DNA from: Rhynchospora pubera
Taxonomy: Eukaryota > Streptophyta > Magnoliopsida > Poales > Cyperaceae
Reading direction: 5' to 3'
Length of the DNA stretch: 64,000 bases
Assembly (NCBI GenBank): GCA_028095005.1
Contig: CM051460.1
Coordinates: 189,828,742 to 189,892,741, forward strand
Made by a program: the position numbers and the translations under genes. Below the pieces are notes generated by a model. That model did not search any database. It saw only the letters and a list, made by a program, of their open reading frames with translations, and was not told where the DNA came from. Positions 11,279 to 23,590 of the stretch are shown one piece after another (position 1 is the first letter of the stretch; each line of letters begins with the position of its first letter).

Positions 11279-13739
11279 TGTTACACAACATATCTATGGC
11301 TATGAATAAATTCATAATATAAAATTTAGGGAATTAATTAATATGTTTTAGAAATATTTTCAGAATTGTAACTGAAATATTTTCGGTTGGATTATATTGC
11401 TCATAGTTTATTTTGTACAATTAATATTTCAATGCATATTAAAATGCAAAAGATTAAGTAATAATTTTGGTCAACGGTTTTGAATAAGTATATTTTATTG
11501 TTTGTGACAAGTTTAAGTATCATGTAATTTGTATAGCTTAAATAGATGGGAATGACAAGTGGGGCCTATTTGCCATGTACCGTCCAAGATTTTTGCATTA
11601 CTTATATGCCATGTTTAAACATACACAAATTGCTAAGGCTTGGCATATCATTAAATGTGTCAATGACAAATAGGGCCTATTAGTCATACCGTGCCTATAT
11701 CTAAATATTTATTGGTGCACTCTGTTTATTGAAAATCTCAAATTCTACATAGTTGGTACCGCCCCATAAATCTTCCTTGATCGGTTCCTTTATCGAGTGC
11801 TTCACCAGTCCCGTCTTACTCCAAATTTCTTTTGTGAAATAAGCTCCAAAATCAAAAAGGAAAACTGAAGGAAATCAAAGCGTAATTCTTGTTGGAAAAA
11901 TACAAAACCAATAGGATTTATAGCTATTAAGTCATAACCCAAAATCAAAGTGTGGAATCATTTGAAGTTAAGGGACGGTACCAAAGTGAAGTTCACAAAT
12001 GAAATTGAGAGCTATTGGATATAAAGGTATATTAAATTATTTGAATATTTCTTCTTTTTATTTTTCTTGGGTTGCAATTTCTTTGGTTCTTTAATTGGCC
12101 GAGCCTCCTTCAGGTTTTATTTGAAGTTTGTTTTAAAAGCTATTTTATAAGTTGTATGATTTCCTCTTGAATTTTTTGGAATTATCAATAGTGAGTTTTT
12201 GTTAAAATAATTATATAGCCAGTCTTGATTATTTTGGCAACTTTATATTAATTGTGCTAATGAATTGTCATATAAGTTATTTTACGTATCTAAATGCTAG
12301 CTTATACTTCTATATAACTTGGACCCTTCTAATTTAAGTCCAATTAGTATGGTAGAAATGAAATTTCTTGTATTATAACATCAAGGCACTTCTGTTGAAA
12401 CCGGCCTCATTAATTTGTATAAATATTTATACTATGGTATACATCACTAGTAAACCGACCACATGGCTAAACTATCTTAAGGTCTGTTTATTAAACAGAA
12501 TATCATAATTTGCAAATTAGAATAAAAACTTTGAGTTATTATTTATGTTATTTAGAATCAAATGGTCGCGTGTCGGGCTCGAGGATGGCCGATACGATCA
12601 AGCAGCCACTAGATTTGCATGTTTCTTGTGTGTTATACTTCTTGCTTTCAGGTGCGGATTTCACATGAGCTTTACTTTCATGTTAGGAAATAACTATTTG
12701 CATTTCATGTCCGAATTAATTGTGTGCATATTTATCATTTGGTATATATATATGCTTGAATTGTCATATTGAACTATTATGAGTATTGATAAATGAATTG
12801 CATGTTGAATGGTTGCCAAGTTGATTAAATTGAGAATCGGTATTTATTTCTGGTACACTTGTTCGGTTGAGAAAAAGCACTCCATCTGTTTGGAGTCGGA
12901 GTCATGACCCGTCTGGCCAAACACCGTGACTTAAGCGCTTATGATCCGGATCCCGATACGGTACCAGTCTAGAATGGTCCAAGGGAGGAGAGTGTTCCCG
13001 ACTTGTGGTATATTTGTTATTCGAATTGTTATAGTGATATGATATGGAATTGTCTGGATTGTAAATGGAATTTTATGGCCGTTGGCATCCATCTTAAAGG
13101 TGGTTCGCGGTATCTGAATGGAATGACTGAACTGACTGATATGTGATATACCAGACTTGCATTAGATAGATGTCCAAACCGAGCCGGCTTTTGAAATTCC
13201 AAATTGTATTTGAATTGAAAATTGAATAAGTAGCCGTGCTCCATTGCATTGCATCTGTTTTTAAATGATTGCATTTGAAAACTGATTTGTTTATGTATGC
13301 TTATGTTTTTTTATTATTATTAGTTTTAACTTGGTACGGTAGTTAGTTCCTGAACATGTACAGTAGAAGTTCATGTGACTGGAACTAAAAACCGCACTGA
13401 GATAAATTGTATTTATCTCACTTTCTGCTTTTGCATTGTTTCCACTATTGGTTGTGGGTTCCAGGTTTCAGATCGAGTGCTGGATAGCGAGACGAGTAGC
13501 GGCCTATTGGATCTATGGTTAGCAACCCGCATAAACCAGACTGTTAACCAAATTCTTGTAGAATATATCTTATATTAAAGTAAATATTTATAAGTTTATA
13601 TTTTTTTATGTATAATAATTGTATATAATTAGATTTAATTTATAAATCAGACTTAGTTAAGCCTTGCGGGTGCAGCTGGCATCCGCGGCGGGCACTCCGT
13701 CATGTACCGTCCAGTTACTGTATTTGACGGGGTGTCACA
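11279..13739 (+). mobile_element. Solo LTR inserted in the satellite, 5-bp TSD GTTTA
   Basis: The sequence starts TGTTACACAAC and ends GGGGTGTCACA (TG...CA, short inverted termini). It is flanked by the perfect 5-bp repeat GTTTA at 11274-11278 and 13740-13744. Outside these points satellite sequence continues in the same monomer context (ATCGTTTATG / GTTTATGGATTC). The insert is 2461 bp, has no gag-pol coding sequence and ends as an LTR should, so it is best read as a solo LTR left by recombination between two LTRs. Strand is assigned only from the direction in which it was read. Confidence 0.85.
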
Positions 13740-15780
13740 GTTTATGGATTCATTCTAAATGGTTTCATAGCAATAATCTATATTGGAACTCTTTAAACTA
13801 TCTAGAATGTTATTCATGTATTATTTATGTAAAAAGATTGGATTATACATAGTAATAACTTATATAAAGTGCAAATATTGCAATTTTGAGCATCATTTGA
13901 GCATTTCAATTGTTTATGGATTCATTCTAAGTCATTTCATCAAAATAATCTATATTTAAACTCTTCATACTGTCTAAAATATGATTAATATGTTAATTAT
14001 TTAAAAATATTGGATTATACAAGATAATTACGCATAGAAAGTGTAAATAATTCAATTCTGAGCATCATTTGATCATTTCAATGGTTTATGGATTCATTCT
14101 AAGTCATTTCATAACAATAATCTATATTTAAACTCTTTATACTGTCTAGAATATGATTCATATGTTATTTATATAAAAAGATTGGATTATACATGATAAT
14201 TACGCATAGAAATTGCAAATAATTCAATTCTGAGGATCATTTTAGCATTTCAATCGTCTATGGATTCGTTCTAAGACATTTCATCACAGTAATCTACATT
14301 TAAACTCTTTATACTGTCTATAATATGATTCATATGTTATTTATTCAAAAATTTTGAATTATACATGGTAATTACGCATAGAAAGTGCAAATAATTTAAT
14401 TTTGAGCATCATTTGAGCATTTCAATCCTTTCTAAATTCATTCTAGGTCATTTCATCACAATAATCAACATTTAAAGTCATTTTACTGTCTAGAATATTA
14501 TTCATATGTTAATTATTCAAAATAATTGTATCATACGGTAATTACGCATATAAAGTGCAAATATTGCAATTCCGAGCATTATTTGAGAATTTCAATCGTT
14601 TCTGGTTTCATTCTAAGTCATTTTATCACAATAATCTACATTTAAACTCTTTATACTGTATAGAAATTCATATGCTATTTATTCAAAAAAAATTGAATTA
14701 TACAAAGGTAATTCTGTATATAAGTGCAAGTAGTGCATAGAAAGTGCAAATAATGCAATCCTGAGCATCATTTAAACATTTCAATCGTTTTTTGAATTCA
14801 TGGCCAAGTCATTTCAACATAAAAATCTACATGTAACCTCTTCATACTGTCTAGAATGTGATTCATATGTTATTTATTAAAAAATATTGGATTATAAATG
14901 GTTATTACGTATAGAAAATGCAAATAATTAAATTATGAGCATCATTTGAGCATTTTGAATCGTTTCTAGATTCATTATAAGTCATTTCATCACAATAATC
15001 TACATTTGAACTCTTTATGCTGTCTAGAATATGATTCATCTGTTATTTATTCAAAACAATTGGATTATACATGGTAATTACGCATATAAAGTGCAAATAT
15101 TGCGATTCTGAGTATCATTTCAGCATTTCAATCATTTATGGATTTGTTCTAAGTCATTTCATGACAATAATCTATATTTAAACTCTTTATACTGTCTAGA
15201 ATTTGATTCATATCTTACTTATTAAAAAGATTGGATTATACATGATAATAACACATATAAATTGCAATTAATGCAATTGTGATCATCATTTGAGCATTTC
15301 AATCATTTACAGAATCATTTTAAGTCATTTTATCACAAAAATCTATATTTAAACTCTTCATACTGTCTAGAATATAGTTCCTTTGCTATTATTCAAAAGG
15401 ATAAGATTATACATAATAATTATGCATATAAACTGCAAATAATGAATAGAAAGTTTGAATAATGCAATTTTGAACATCATTTGAGAATTTCAATCGTTTT
15501 GGATTTATTCTTTGTCATTGCATCACAATAATCTACATCTAAACTCTTTGTACTATTTAGAATATGATTCATATGTTATTTATTCAGAAATATTGGATTA
15601 TACATGTTAATTTCGCATGTAAATTCCAAATAATGCAATTCTGAGCATCATTTGAAAATTTCAATCATTTCTGGATTCATTCTAAGTCATTTCATCACAA
15701 TAATCTACATTTAAACTCTTTATATTGTTTAGAATATGATTCATATGTTATTTATTCCAAAAGATTGTATTATACATGGT
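13740..15780 (+). repeat. Satellite array, block 2
   Basis: About 12 monomers of the same satellite, continuing block 1 across the solo LTR in the same orientation. Some monomers carry extra partial units (for example the CATAGAAAGTGCAAATAATG insertions near 14730 and 15445). Confidence 0.92.
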
Positions 15781-16383
15781 ATTTATTTCACGTCCCATAC
15801 CCACGAGTTGCGGAACGCGAGAATAATTGATATCTTTTGCATCCATCCGACAATCTGTTAATCTATGTTGCAATAGAAAAACATACAAATTCATAATTTT
15901 AACTCAGTAATCGGCTATTCAATGTCACGCTTCTCTATAATTAAGCAATATTGCAACTTCAATATGATTGGATTAATTCTCATGATAGAAAAACCAATAT
16001 ATTTTATAGAAAAAATCAGATCTAGGTTTGCCAGAATACCAATGCGGACTGACAGAACGATTACCTAATGATGATTATATATTAAAACCTAAACAAAAGT
16101 CATTTCAACGATTTATACAACTATGTATAAGCATGTTTTGTAATACAAACAATTAAATTTGAACCGTGAATCACCTTCTATGAGGGTTACTAATGGTTAC
16201 TATCACATCGCGAATCATCTTCTATGAGGGTTACCAATGATTGATAGTACAATTCAGGTGATCAAATATACAAAAAGAATCACGGAACTGATTAGATATA
16301 AATGCTTATTCTCAGAGTTCGATATGTCAGGTTGTGACCCACAGTTGAATTAATATAGCAATAAATTTCTAATTCAGTAATTA

Positions 16384-16560
16384 AACAAGACATGCGCGAC
16401 CGTAGTTGGTGCCCTTCATGCTTGTCAGTAATTCAGTAATTAAATAAGACATGCGCAACCGTAATTGGTGCTCTTCAAGCATATCATAAATTCAGGAATC
16501 AAATAAGACATGCGCGACCGTAGTCGGTGCCCTTCATGCCTTGCAGATTACTCATACTAC
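16384..16560 (+). repeat. Three 60-bp repeats inside the LTR-like insertion
   Basis: Three copies of a unit containing AAGACATGCGCGACCGTAG and GGTGCCCTTCATG occur at spacings of about 60 bp. Such short tandem repeats are common inside LTRs. Confidence 0.8.
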
Positions 16561-17079
16561 TAACAGTTTACTCAATAGTTTACTATAGCATCCAGACTTG
16601 CGTTTCATGCCATGCCATCATATTATACTAAGAATTTAATTACCCTTGTACATCCATAAGTAATCCCAATATTCAGAAATTCATAAACTCGATTATAACA
16701 ATTTCACCTTTGTCCCATCATCACGTTTATATCTAATACTTGTACCTCTGGACTTGTGCTTAAAAATTGACATAATTCATACAACTCAAATAACCTTCAC
16801 TTAGTCTTATCTCTAGGTTTCCATTTACCAGTAAAGATACAATGAACAACAAAGCATTTTACACCACACAAACCTCAATGGATTATTTAAACACAATTAA
16901 GAATAAAAATTAAGGTCGTCCCAGACCTAAAAAAACACAAACGAATACAATGAAGCACAATCAGAATTCACATAATTTCCTTGTGTGTCTTCTACTAATC
17001 AAGAACTCAATTTAATCATTTTGCTCATGCAAAAGAACTAATCAATCCAAATGCATCCTCAAATTTAACAACCCATATA

Positions 17080-17218
17080 GGGGCCGTTTGGATCGCTTAG
17101 GAATTTGGGGAATTTGGGGAAGTTGCAATTCCTAAGAATAAATTTATTGAGAAGTGTGTAACTTTGTGAAGAGTTTGGATTGTTTATAATAAATTTATGA
17201 TAGGAACCAAACAGCCCC
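17080..17218. mobile_element. Short MITE with GGGGCCGTTTGG termini
   Basis: About 139 bp bounded by GGGGCCGTTTGGATC and its near inverse AACCAAACAGCCCC. It shares its interior (AAGTGTGTAACTTTGTGAAG, TTGTTTATAATAAATTTA) with 28839-28998, so the two are copies of one family. Short GC-rich inverted ends suggest a hAT- or Harbinger-type origin; the target duplication is unclear. Confidence 0.7.
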
Positions 17219-17387
17219 ATAGTTATTTTTCTCTATTAAATTACTTTCATAGCTACAACAGAGATTTAATTAAATGAGTTAACAATGCAATAACCATACC
17301 AAAATAGATGAAGCAGTCAGGCTTAGCTACTATCCATCTTCCAGCCATGGCCACCCCTCTTCCAGCCATGGCCAACACTAGTTTTAA

Positions 17388-20300
17388 GCATTTCAATCGT
17401 TTCTGGATTCATACTAAGTCATTTCACCACAATAATCTACATTTAAAGTATTATACTGTCTAAAACATTATTCATATGTTATTTATTCAAAACAATTGTA
17501 TTATGCATGGTAATTACGCATATGAAGTGCAAATAATGGAGCATCATTTGATGATTTCATTCGTTTATGAATTCATTCTAAGTCATTTCATCACAATAAT
17601 CTACATTTAAACTCCTTATACTGTCTAGAATAAGATTCATATGTTATTTATTAAAAAAGATTGGATTATTAATTACGCATATAAAGTGAAAATATTGCAA
17701 TTCTGAGCATCATTTGAGCATTTCAATCGTTTATGAAATTTATTCTAAGTCATTTCATCATAATAATCTACATTAAACTCTTTATACTGCATAGAATATG
17801 ATTCGTATATTATTTATTACAAAAGATTGTATTATACTCGGTAATTACGCATATAAATTGCAAATGATGGAGCATCATTTGAGCAATTCAATCGTTTATG
17901 TATTCATTCTAAGTCATTTCATCACAATAATCTACATTTAAACTCCTTATACTGTCTAGAATAAGATTCATATGTTATTTATTCAAAAAGATTGGATTAT
18001 TAATTACGCATATAAAGTGAAAATATTGCAATTCTGAGCATCATTTGAGCATTTCAATTGTTTATGAAATTTATTCTAAGTCATTTCATCATAATAATCT
18101 ACATTAAACTTTTTATACTGCATAGAATATGATTCGTATATTATTTATTACAAAAGATTGTATTATACTCGGTAATTACGCATATAAATTGCAAATGATG
18201 GAGCATTATTTGAGCAATTCAATCGTTTCTGTATTCATTCTAAGTCATTTCATCACAATAATTTACATTTAAACTCTTTATACTGTCTAGAATATGATTC
18301 AAATATCATTTATTCAAAAAATGGTAATTACGCATAAAAAGTGTAAATAATGCAATTCTGAGCATCATTTGAGCATTTCAATTATTTATGGATTTGTTCT
18401 AAGTCATTATATTTGCTAGAATATGATTTATATGTTATTTATTTAAAAATATCGGATTATACATGGTAATTGTGCATATAAAGCGCAAATAATTCATAGA
18501 AAATGCAAATTATGCAATTCTGAGCGTAATTTGAGCATTTCAATCGTTTCTGGATTCATTCTAAGTCATTTCATCATAATAATCTACATTTAAACTCTTT
18601 ATACTGTCTAGAATATTATTCATATGTTATTTATTAAAAAAGATTGTGTTATACAAGATAATTACGCATATAAAGTGCAAATAATGCAATTTTGAGCATC
18701 ATTTGAGCATTTCAATAGTTTATGGATTTATTCTAAGTGTTTTCATCACAATAATCTACATTTATACACTTCATACTCTCAAGAATATGATTCATACGGT
18801 ATTTATTCAAAAAAATAGATTATACACGGTAATTATGCATATAAAGTGCAAATAATGCATAGAAAGTGCGAATAATGTAATTCTGAGCATCAGTTGAGCA
18901 TTTCAATCGTTTTTGGATTCATTCTAAGTCATTTCATCAAAATAATCTATATTTAAACTCTTATTTATTCAAAAAGATTGTATTATACATGGTAATTACG
19001 CATATAAAAGTACAAATAATGCAATTTTGAGTATCATTTGAGCATTTCAATCATTTCTGGATTCATCTAAGTCATTTCATCACAATAATCTACATTTATA
19101 CACTTTACACAGTCAAGAATATTATTAATACGCTTTTTATTCATCAAGATTAGATTATACAGGGTAATTATGCATACAAAGTACAAATAATGCATAGAAA
19201 GTGCGAATAATACAATTATGAGCATCAGTTGAGAATTTTAATCGTTTCTGGATTCATTCTAAGTCATTTCATCACAATAATCTATATTTAAACTCTTTAT
19301 ACTGCCTAAATTATGATTCAACTTTTATTTATTCAAAAATATTGTATTATACATGGTAATTACGCATATAAATGTGCAAATAATGCAATTATAAGTATCA
19401 TTTGAGCATTTTAATCATTTCTGGATTCATTCTAAGTCATTTCATCACAATAATCTTCATTTAAACTATTTATACTGTCTAAAATATGATTCATATGTTA
19501 TTTATTCATAAAGATTGTATTATACCTGATAATTACGCATATAAATTGCAAATAATGCAATTCTGAGTATCATTTGAACATTTCAATCATTTCTGGATTC
19601 ATTCTAAGTCGTTTCATCACAATAATCTATATTTAAACTTTTTATGCTGTCTAGAAAATATGATTTATATGTAACTTATTCAAAAATATTGGATTATACA
19701 TTGTAATTACGCATAGAAAGTGCAAATAATGCAATTCCAAGCTTCATTTGAGAATTTTGATTGTTTCTAGATTCATTCTAAGTCATTTCATCAAAATAAT
19801 CTACATTTAAACTCTTTATATTGTCTAGAATATGATTCGTATGTTATTTATTTAAAACTATTATATTATACATGGTAATTTCGCATGTAAAGTGCAGATA
19901 ATGCAATTCTCAGCATTATTTGAGCATTTCAATCGATTTTGGATTCATTCTAAGTCATTTCATCACAATAATCTACATTTAAACTATTTATACTTTCTAG
20001 AATATGATTGATATGTTATTTCTTAAAAAAGATCATATTATACATGGTAATTACGCATATAAAATGCAAATAATGCAATTCCAAGCATCATTTGAGCATT
20101 TCAATCATTTCTGGATTTATTCTAAGTCATTTCGTCACAATAGTCTACATTTATACTCTATTACTCTTTATGCTATCTAGAATATGATTTATATGTTATT
20201 TATTCAAAATGATTGGATTATATATGGTAATTACGTATATAAAGTTTAAATAGTGCAATTATGACCATCATTTGAGTATTTCAATCGTTTTTTGAATCAT

Positions 20301-20524
20301 TCTAAGTCATTTCATCACAATGATCTATATTTAAACTCTTCATACTATCTAAAATATGATTCATATGCTATTTATTCAAAAAGATTGGATTATGCGTGGT
20401 AATTACGCATTAAGGTGCAAACAATGCAATTCTGAGCATCATTTGAGAATTTCAATCATTTCCTGATTCATTCTTGGTCCTTTCATCACAATAATCTACA
20501 TTTAAATGTATACAATATACAAAG
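17388..20524 (+). repeat. Satellite array, block 3
   Basis: About 18 further monomers in the same orientation. A two-monomer unit of about 331 bp is repeated almost exactly (17563-17893 and 17894-18223), including shared quirks such as a shortened CAAATGATGGAGCATC junction. The block ends at the inverted segment beginning near 20525. Confidence 0.92.
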
Positions 20525-20665
20525 TTTAATTGTTGATTATTGTAATGAAATGACTTAGAATGAATCCAAAAACGATTGGAATGCTCAAATGATGCTCATA
20601 GTTGTATTTTTTTAACTTTATATGCGTAATTACCGTGTATATTCCAATATTTTTGAATGAATATG
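20525..20665 (-). repeat. Inverted satellite segment at the array edge
   Basis: From about 20525 the satellite landmarks appear reverse-complemented (TGAAATGACTTAGAATGAAT, AATGCTCAAATGATGCTCAT, ATGCGTAATTACC). The segment runs up to the TGTTAGC start of a retroelement terminal repeat at 20674. Confidence 0.88.
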
Positions 20666-20673
20666 ATATGAAA

Positions 20674-20844
20674 TGTTAGCCCTTTTAAAATACAGTCCAT
20701 ACAATTCTTTGCTCCAACGCTAAGCTATCATTCTCTTCATTTCTTCATAGCGCACACCTATTCTTTTTGTTTCATCACTGCCGACCTCCTTTACTTCTTC
20801 TCTATTATACCCACATTCACTTATCTCTCTGGCCGGATGTAACA
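20674..20844 (-). repeat. 171-bp terminal direct repeat, copy A (candidate short LTR)
   Basis: It begins TGTTAGC and ends TGTAACA on the + strand, giving TGTTA...TAACA inverted ends as in an LTR. A second copy lies at 23591-23761 with about seven substitutions. On the - strand it is preceded by a purine-rich tract (AAGGAGGAGGCT) that could be the polypurine tract of the element between the copies. It contains the end of an 83-codon - strand frame (20720-20971). Confidence 0.65.
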
Positions 20845-21131
20845 AAGCCTCCTCCTTAACAGATTCTTTCCCATAAGAATCGAATTTTGAAAAACTAAAT
20901 TTGGTGAGCTGAAGATCCCCTTTTACTTTCACCAATTTAGGCGATTTCGACCCCGACTTCACTTGCTCCACGATATTTTTTTTCTTGTGCTACTGGTCTT
21001 TGATTCAGAATGATGGCTTCGTGCTCAGATGGTAAGGGATGTAATTTTGTTACAACACATAACTGTTCTTGCTGTATTTTAGGTTCCAACTCATTGCTAG
21101 TATGTTTACCCATTCCAAGAACTGAAGTTTA

Positions 21132-21518
21132 TTACCATTCTTTTAGGCTTAATGTCAGTTTTTCAAAATCTAAAACAACAGGACCAACACTTCTCGTCCA
21201 ATCACCACCAAGTAGCATTTCATAGGAACCCATATCCACTACATTCAAATCAAATTGAAATTCATGATCCTCAAAATTCCACTTTAAGCCCTTGCATTCT
21301 AACTTACACTGCATCTTTGCTCCATTAGCTACTGTAATTGATAATGGTGTTATATGTATCGGTTTAACACCAATCTTTCTTACAATTTTAGGACTTATGA
21401 AACTATGGTTGCTACCACTATCAATTAACACAGTCACAGGTACTCCATGAACTTTACCTTTTATCTTGATAAGATCAATAGAATTGAGATCACCAATGGC
21501 ATGTAGAGAGATTTGCAC
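21132..21518 (-). pseudogene. Retropepsin-like aspartic protease of a gypsy-type element
   Basis: A 128-codon frame reads VLIDSGSNHSFIS near its centre, the D-[ST]-G active-site motif with the following S-x-F-I-S pattern of plant Ty3/gypsy proteases. ML-LGGDW near its end is also typical. In the family this enzyme cleaves the gag-pol polyprotein. Upstream on the same strand (21530-21690) a zinc knuckle can be read (CHKCGD...GHHC, with a stop codon inside it), then acidic residues. No reverse transcriptase follows; the sequence runs into the 171-bp repeat. The locus is non-autonomous and broken. Confidence 0.8.
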
Positions 21519-21689
21519 ACCTTATGGCTCTTTAGGGTCAGCTTGTGGTTCTTTATCTAGTTGCTGCAATTCATCATCCTCATCACTACTTTCATCTGGT
21601 CATGCCTCTTCCTCAGCTAGTGCAAGGTGTAGTCATTTTTGTTGACAATGATGCCCTCAAAACCATATATCTCCACACTTATGACATTT

Positions 21690-22113
21690 TGACGCCGATC
21701 AGATAGAGGTTTCAAGTAGTAAAAGATGTAAGGATACAATTCACTCAAGGAGGAGTAACACTCAGCTCTCAAGAGAAAGAAAATAGAGATAAAACTCAGA
21801 AATTCGTATTCATTTCATAATCTGTCTATTACATCATCATATTTTGCTTATAAAGCAATCTATTACATTTAAAACTCACTACTCATTAATACATAACCTC
21901 AACCACTTTTTCTAATATCAAAACACATTAAATAAAGTCCTAGAAGACCACAAAAGAAAGCACAAAACACAACAACAGAATAATAACTCTTTTTTGACTA
22001 ATTAAAATAAAAGATAACTCTTAACCAACTAATTAATTTTATTGACTGCTTCTTTGACTGAACGACATGGCTGGGATGATTAGTCAGCATCTAACGTGGC
22101 TCGAACGGTGTCA
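21690..22113 (-). mobile_element. 424-bp solo LTR (copia-like) inserted in the gag region, TSD CATTT
   Basis: It starts TGACGCCGATC and ends GAACGGTGTCA (inverted ends TGACRCC / GGTGTCA) and is flanked by CATTT at 21685-21689 and 22114-22118. Read on the - strand it has a TATAAGC box and a downstream CTTGAGAGCTGAGTG stretch, as in short copia-type LTRs. It splits the gag gene from the zinc knuckle. No internal domain remains. Confidence 0.8.
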
Positions 22114-22124
22114 CATTTGTCTTT

Positions 22125-22746
22125 TTATTGCCTTTGCTCAACTGTGTCCATGGCACTTTGCATTTGCAGTTGCTTCTGTTTTTGCTTTCTTTTGTGCTCA
22201 AGAATCATCTCTTGATACACGGATGTTTCATAAGTCTCTTTAAGTGTACGAGGCCTTGTACTTAGAACCATCAACTTGAGGCCTTTAAGTCCTATCAAAA
22301 AGTTTTTAACAAAATATGTTTCACCATATGTAGGTTTTTCTCTAAAAAGAAGCAATCTCAATTCCTCAAACCGACTTCTATAAGACTCAACATCATTATG
22401 CTGCCTCAAGTTTTTAAATTCTCCAATGATGCCAACATATGACTTAGGCTCAAACCTCTCCAACAGCTCTTGCACAAACTCTCCCCATCTCCATTGGGCC
22501 TCTCACTGTATTGGTGCTTTGACACCAAATTTCAGCCTTTTCGTGCATATGCATCGAGGCTATCTCCACTCTTTGCCAATCAGGTATTTGATATATCCCA
22601 AAATACTTCTCAGATTTGTATATCCAATTTCTAGGACTATTTCCATTAAACAAAGGGAATTCAAATTTTGGGGTAGGTATTTGGGTTCTAGGATTATGAG
22701 GATAGTTTTGAACTTGTCCTTGCTGATTGAAATTTGTCCAATTCAA
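22125..22746 (-). pseudogene. Retrotransposon gag core (two overlapping frames)
   Basis: Two frames (22450-22746 and 22125-22475) together carry the Retrotrans_gag pattern of plant gypsy elements: KFEFPLFNGNSPRNWIYKSE, WQRVEIASMHMHEKAEIW, then FKNLRQHNDVESYRSRFEEL and YFVKNFLIGLK. This domain packages element RNA. The frame change near 22450-22475 breaks the reading frame, so no intact product is expected. The 3' part is interrupted by the solo LTR at 21690-22113. Confidence 0.8.
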
Positions 22747-22968
22747 GAGATTTTGGTTGGCAATAGATGATGATTTGTGATATTTGGGGCTGGTGGTATA
22801 GGATTAGTGTTTTGGATCATTGGAATCGTATAGTTTTGTAATTTTTGATGCATTTGTGGAATGGTATAAAGGGCAAGTTTGTTGGGTTTTGGCTAATATA
22901 CTGAAAGTATGGACTGTACTCGGGTTGATTTATGTATTCTTTAAAGAAATTAGGCGAGGTTTGATTTT

Positions 22969-23295
22969 CTAAACAGATTTTGTTTCTGTTTGAATTTTCT
23001 TTAAAAACTCTTGTTGTTGTGCTTCTTGTGTTACTTGATTATTGTTTTGAGTAAATTGTTTTGGTGGCAAGTTGCAAGAATTTGGTGGTGATTTTGAAAC
23101 ACGAGGGTTCTTAACAACACTAGATGAAGCTACTGTACCGACCTGATTATCAACTAGTTTTGTGTCTGATTCCAAGGCCACCACTTTGCCCTTTAATACT
23201 TCTTTCAACTTCGACCGTAACTCATCAAATTGTGCTCGAGTCTCATTTTGGAACAACTCGAATTTTTCTTGTTGCACGTCTAGTTTCGAGTTCAT
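22969..23295 (-). pseudogene. N-terminal gag segment of the same element
   Basis: A 108-codon frame starts MNSKLDVQQEKFELF and is rich in Q, N, K and E, with coiled-coil-like heptads at its start. Position, strand and composition fit the N-terminal region of gypsy gag, upstream of the core at 22125-22746 and separated by stop codons between about 22750 and 22965. Confidence 0.6.
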
Positions 23296-23590
23296 GCTTG
23301 TATGTTATTAAATTGAACTCGATCTAGTCTATCACTTTAGGGTTTTGATTTGCTCTTTCATTTGGCGTGCTCTTGTATAATTGGAGAAAGGACATAAAAG
23401 AAACTAAGAAATCAACGAAATAAGAAATTAAATTGGCTGCTGCCATCTTTTGATTGATATCTGAATTGTCTTTTTATATCTAATCTCGTACAACAACTAA
23501 TTAGGTAAGTATTTATAATCTATGGAAATAATAATAATTACCCTAATACATGTTTGATTTATTAAAGAAAATATAAAAGCCCAAGAGAAA

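Larger units (their letters stand above)
15781..17385 (-). mobile_element. LTR-derived insertion within the satellite (ends not resolved)
   Basis: Satellite sequence stops within a monomer near 15780 and resumes about 17388 at a different phase. The 1.6-kb insert, read on the - strand, starts TGTTGGCCATGGCTGG and ends GTGGGTATGGGACGTGA, like the end of a plant gypsy LTR. It carries internal repeats at 16384-16560 and a small MITE at 17080-17218. No target duplication or coding sequence is evident, so it may be a fragment of an LTR. Confidence 0.5.

Noticed and set aside
7841..20660. Regularly spaced repeats resembling a CRISPR array
   Set aside because: The repeating unit is the full 165-175 bp monomer with no unique spacers between short repeats, and the context is a plant nuclear genome; it is a satellite.
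20720..20971. 83-codon - strand frame with charged residues
   Set aside because: It runs from the retroelement into the 171-bp terminal repeat and has no recognised domain; the open frame is probably chance or the tail of the broken element.
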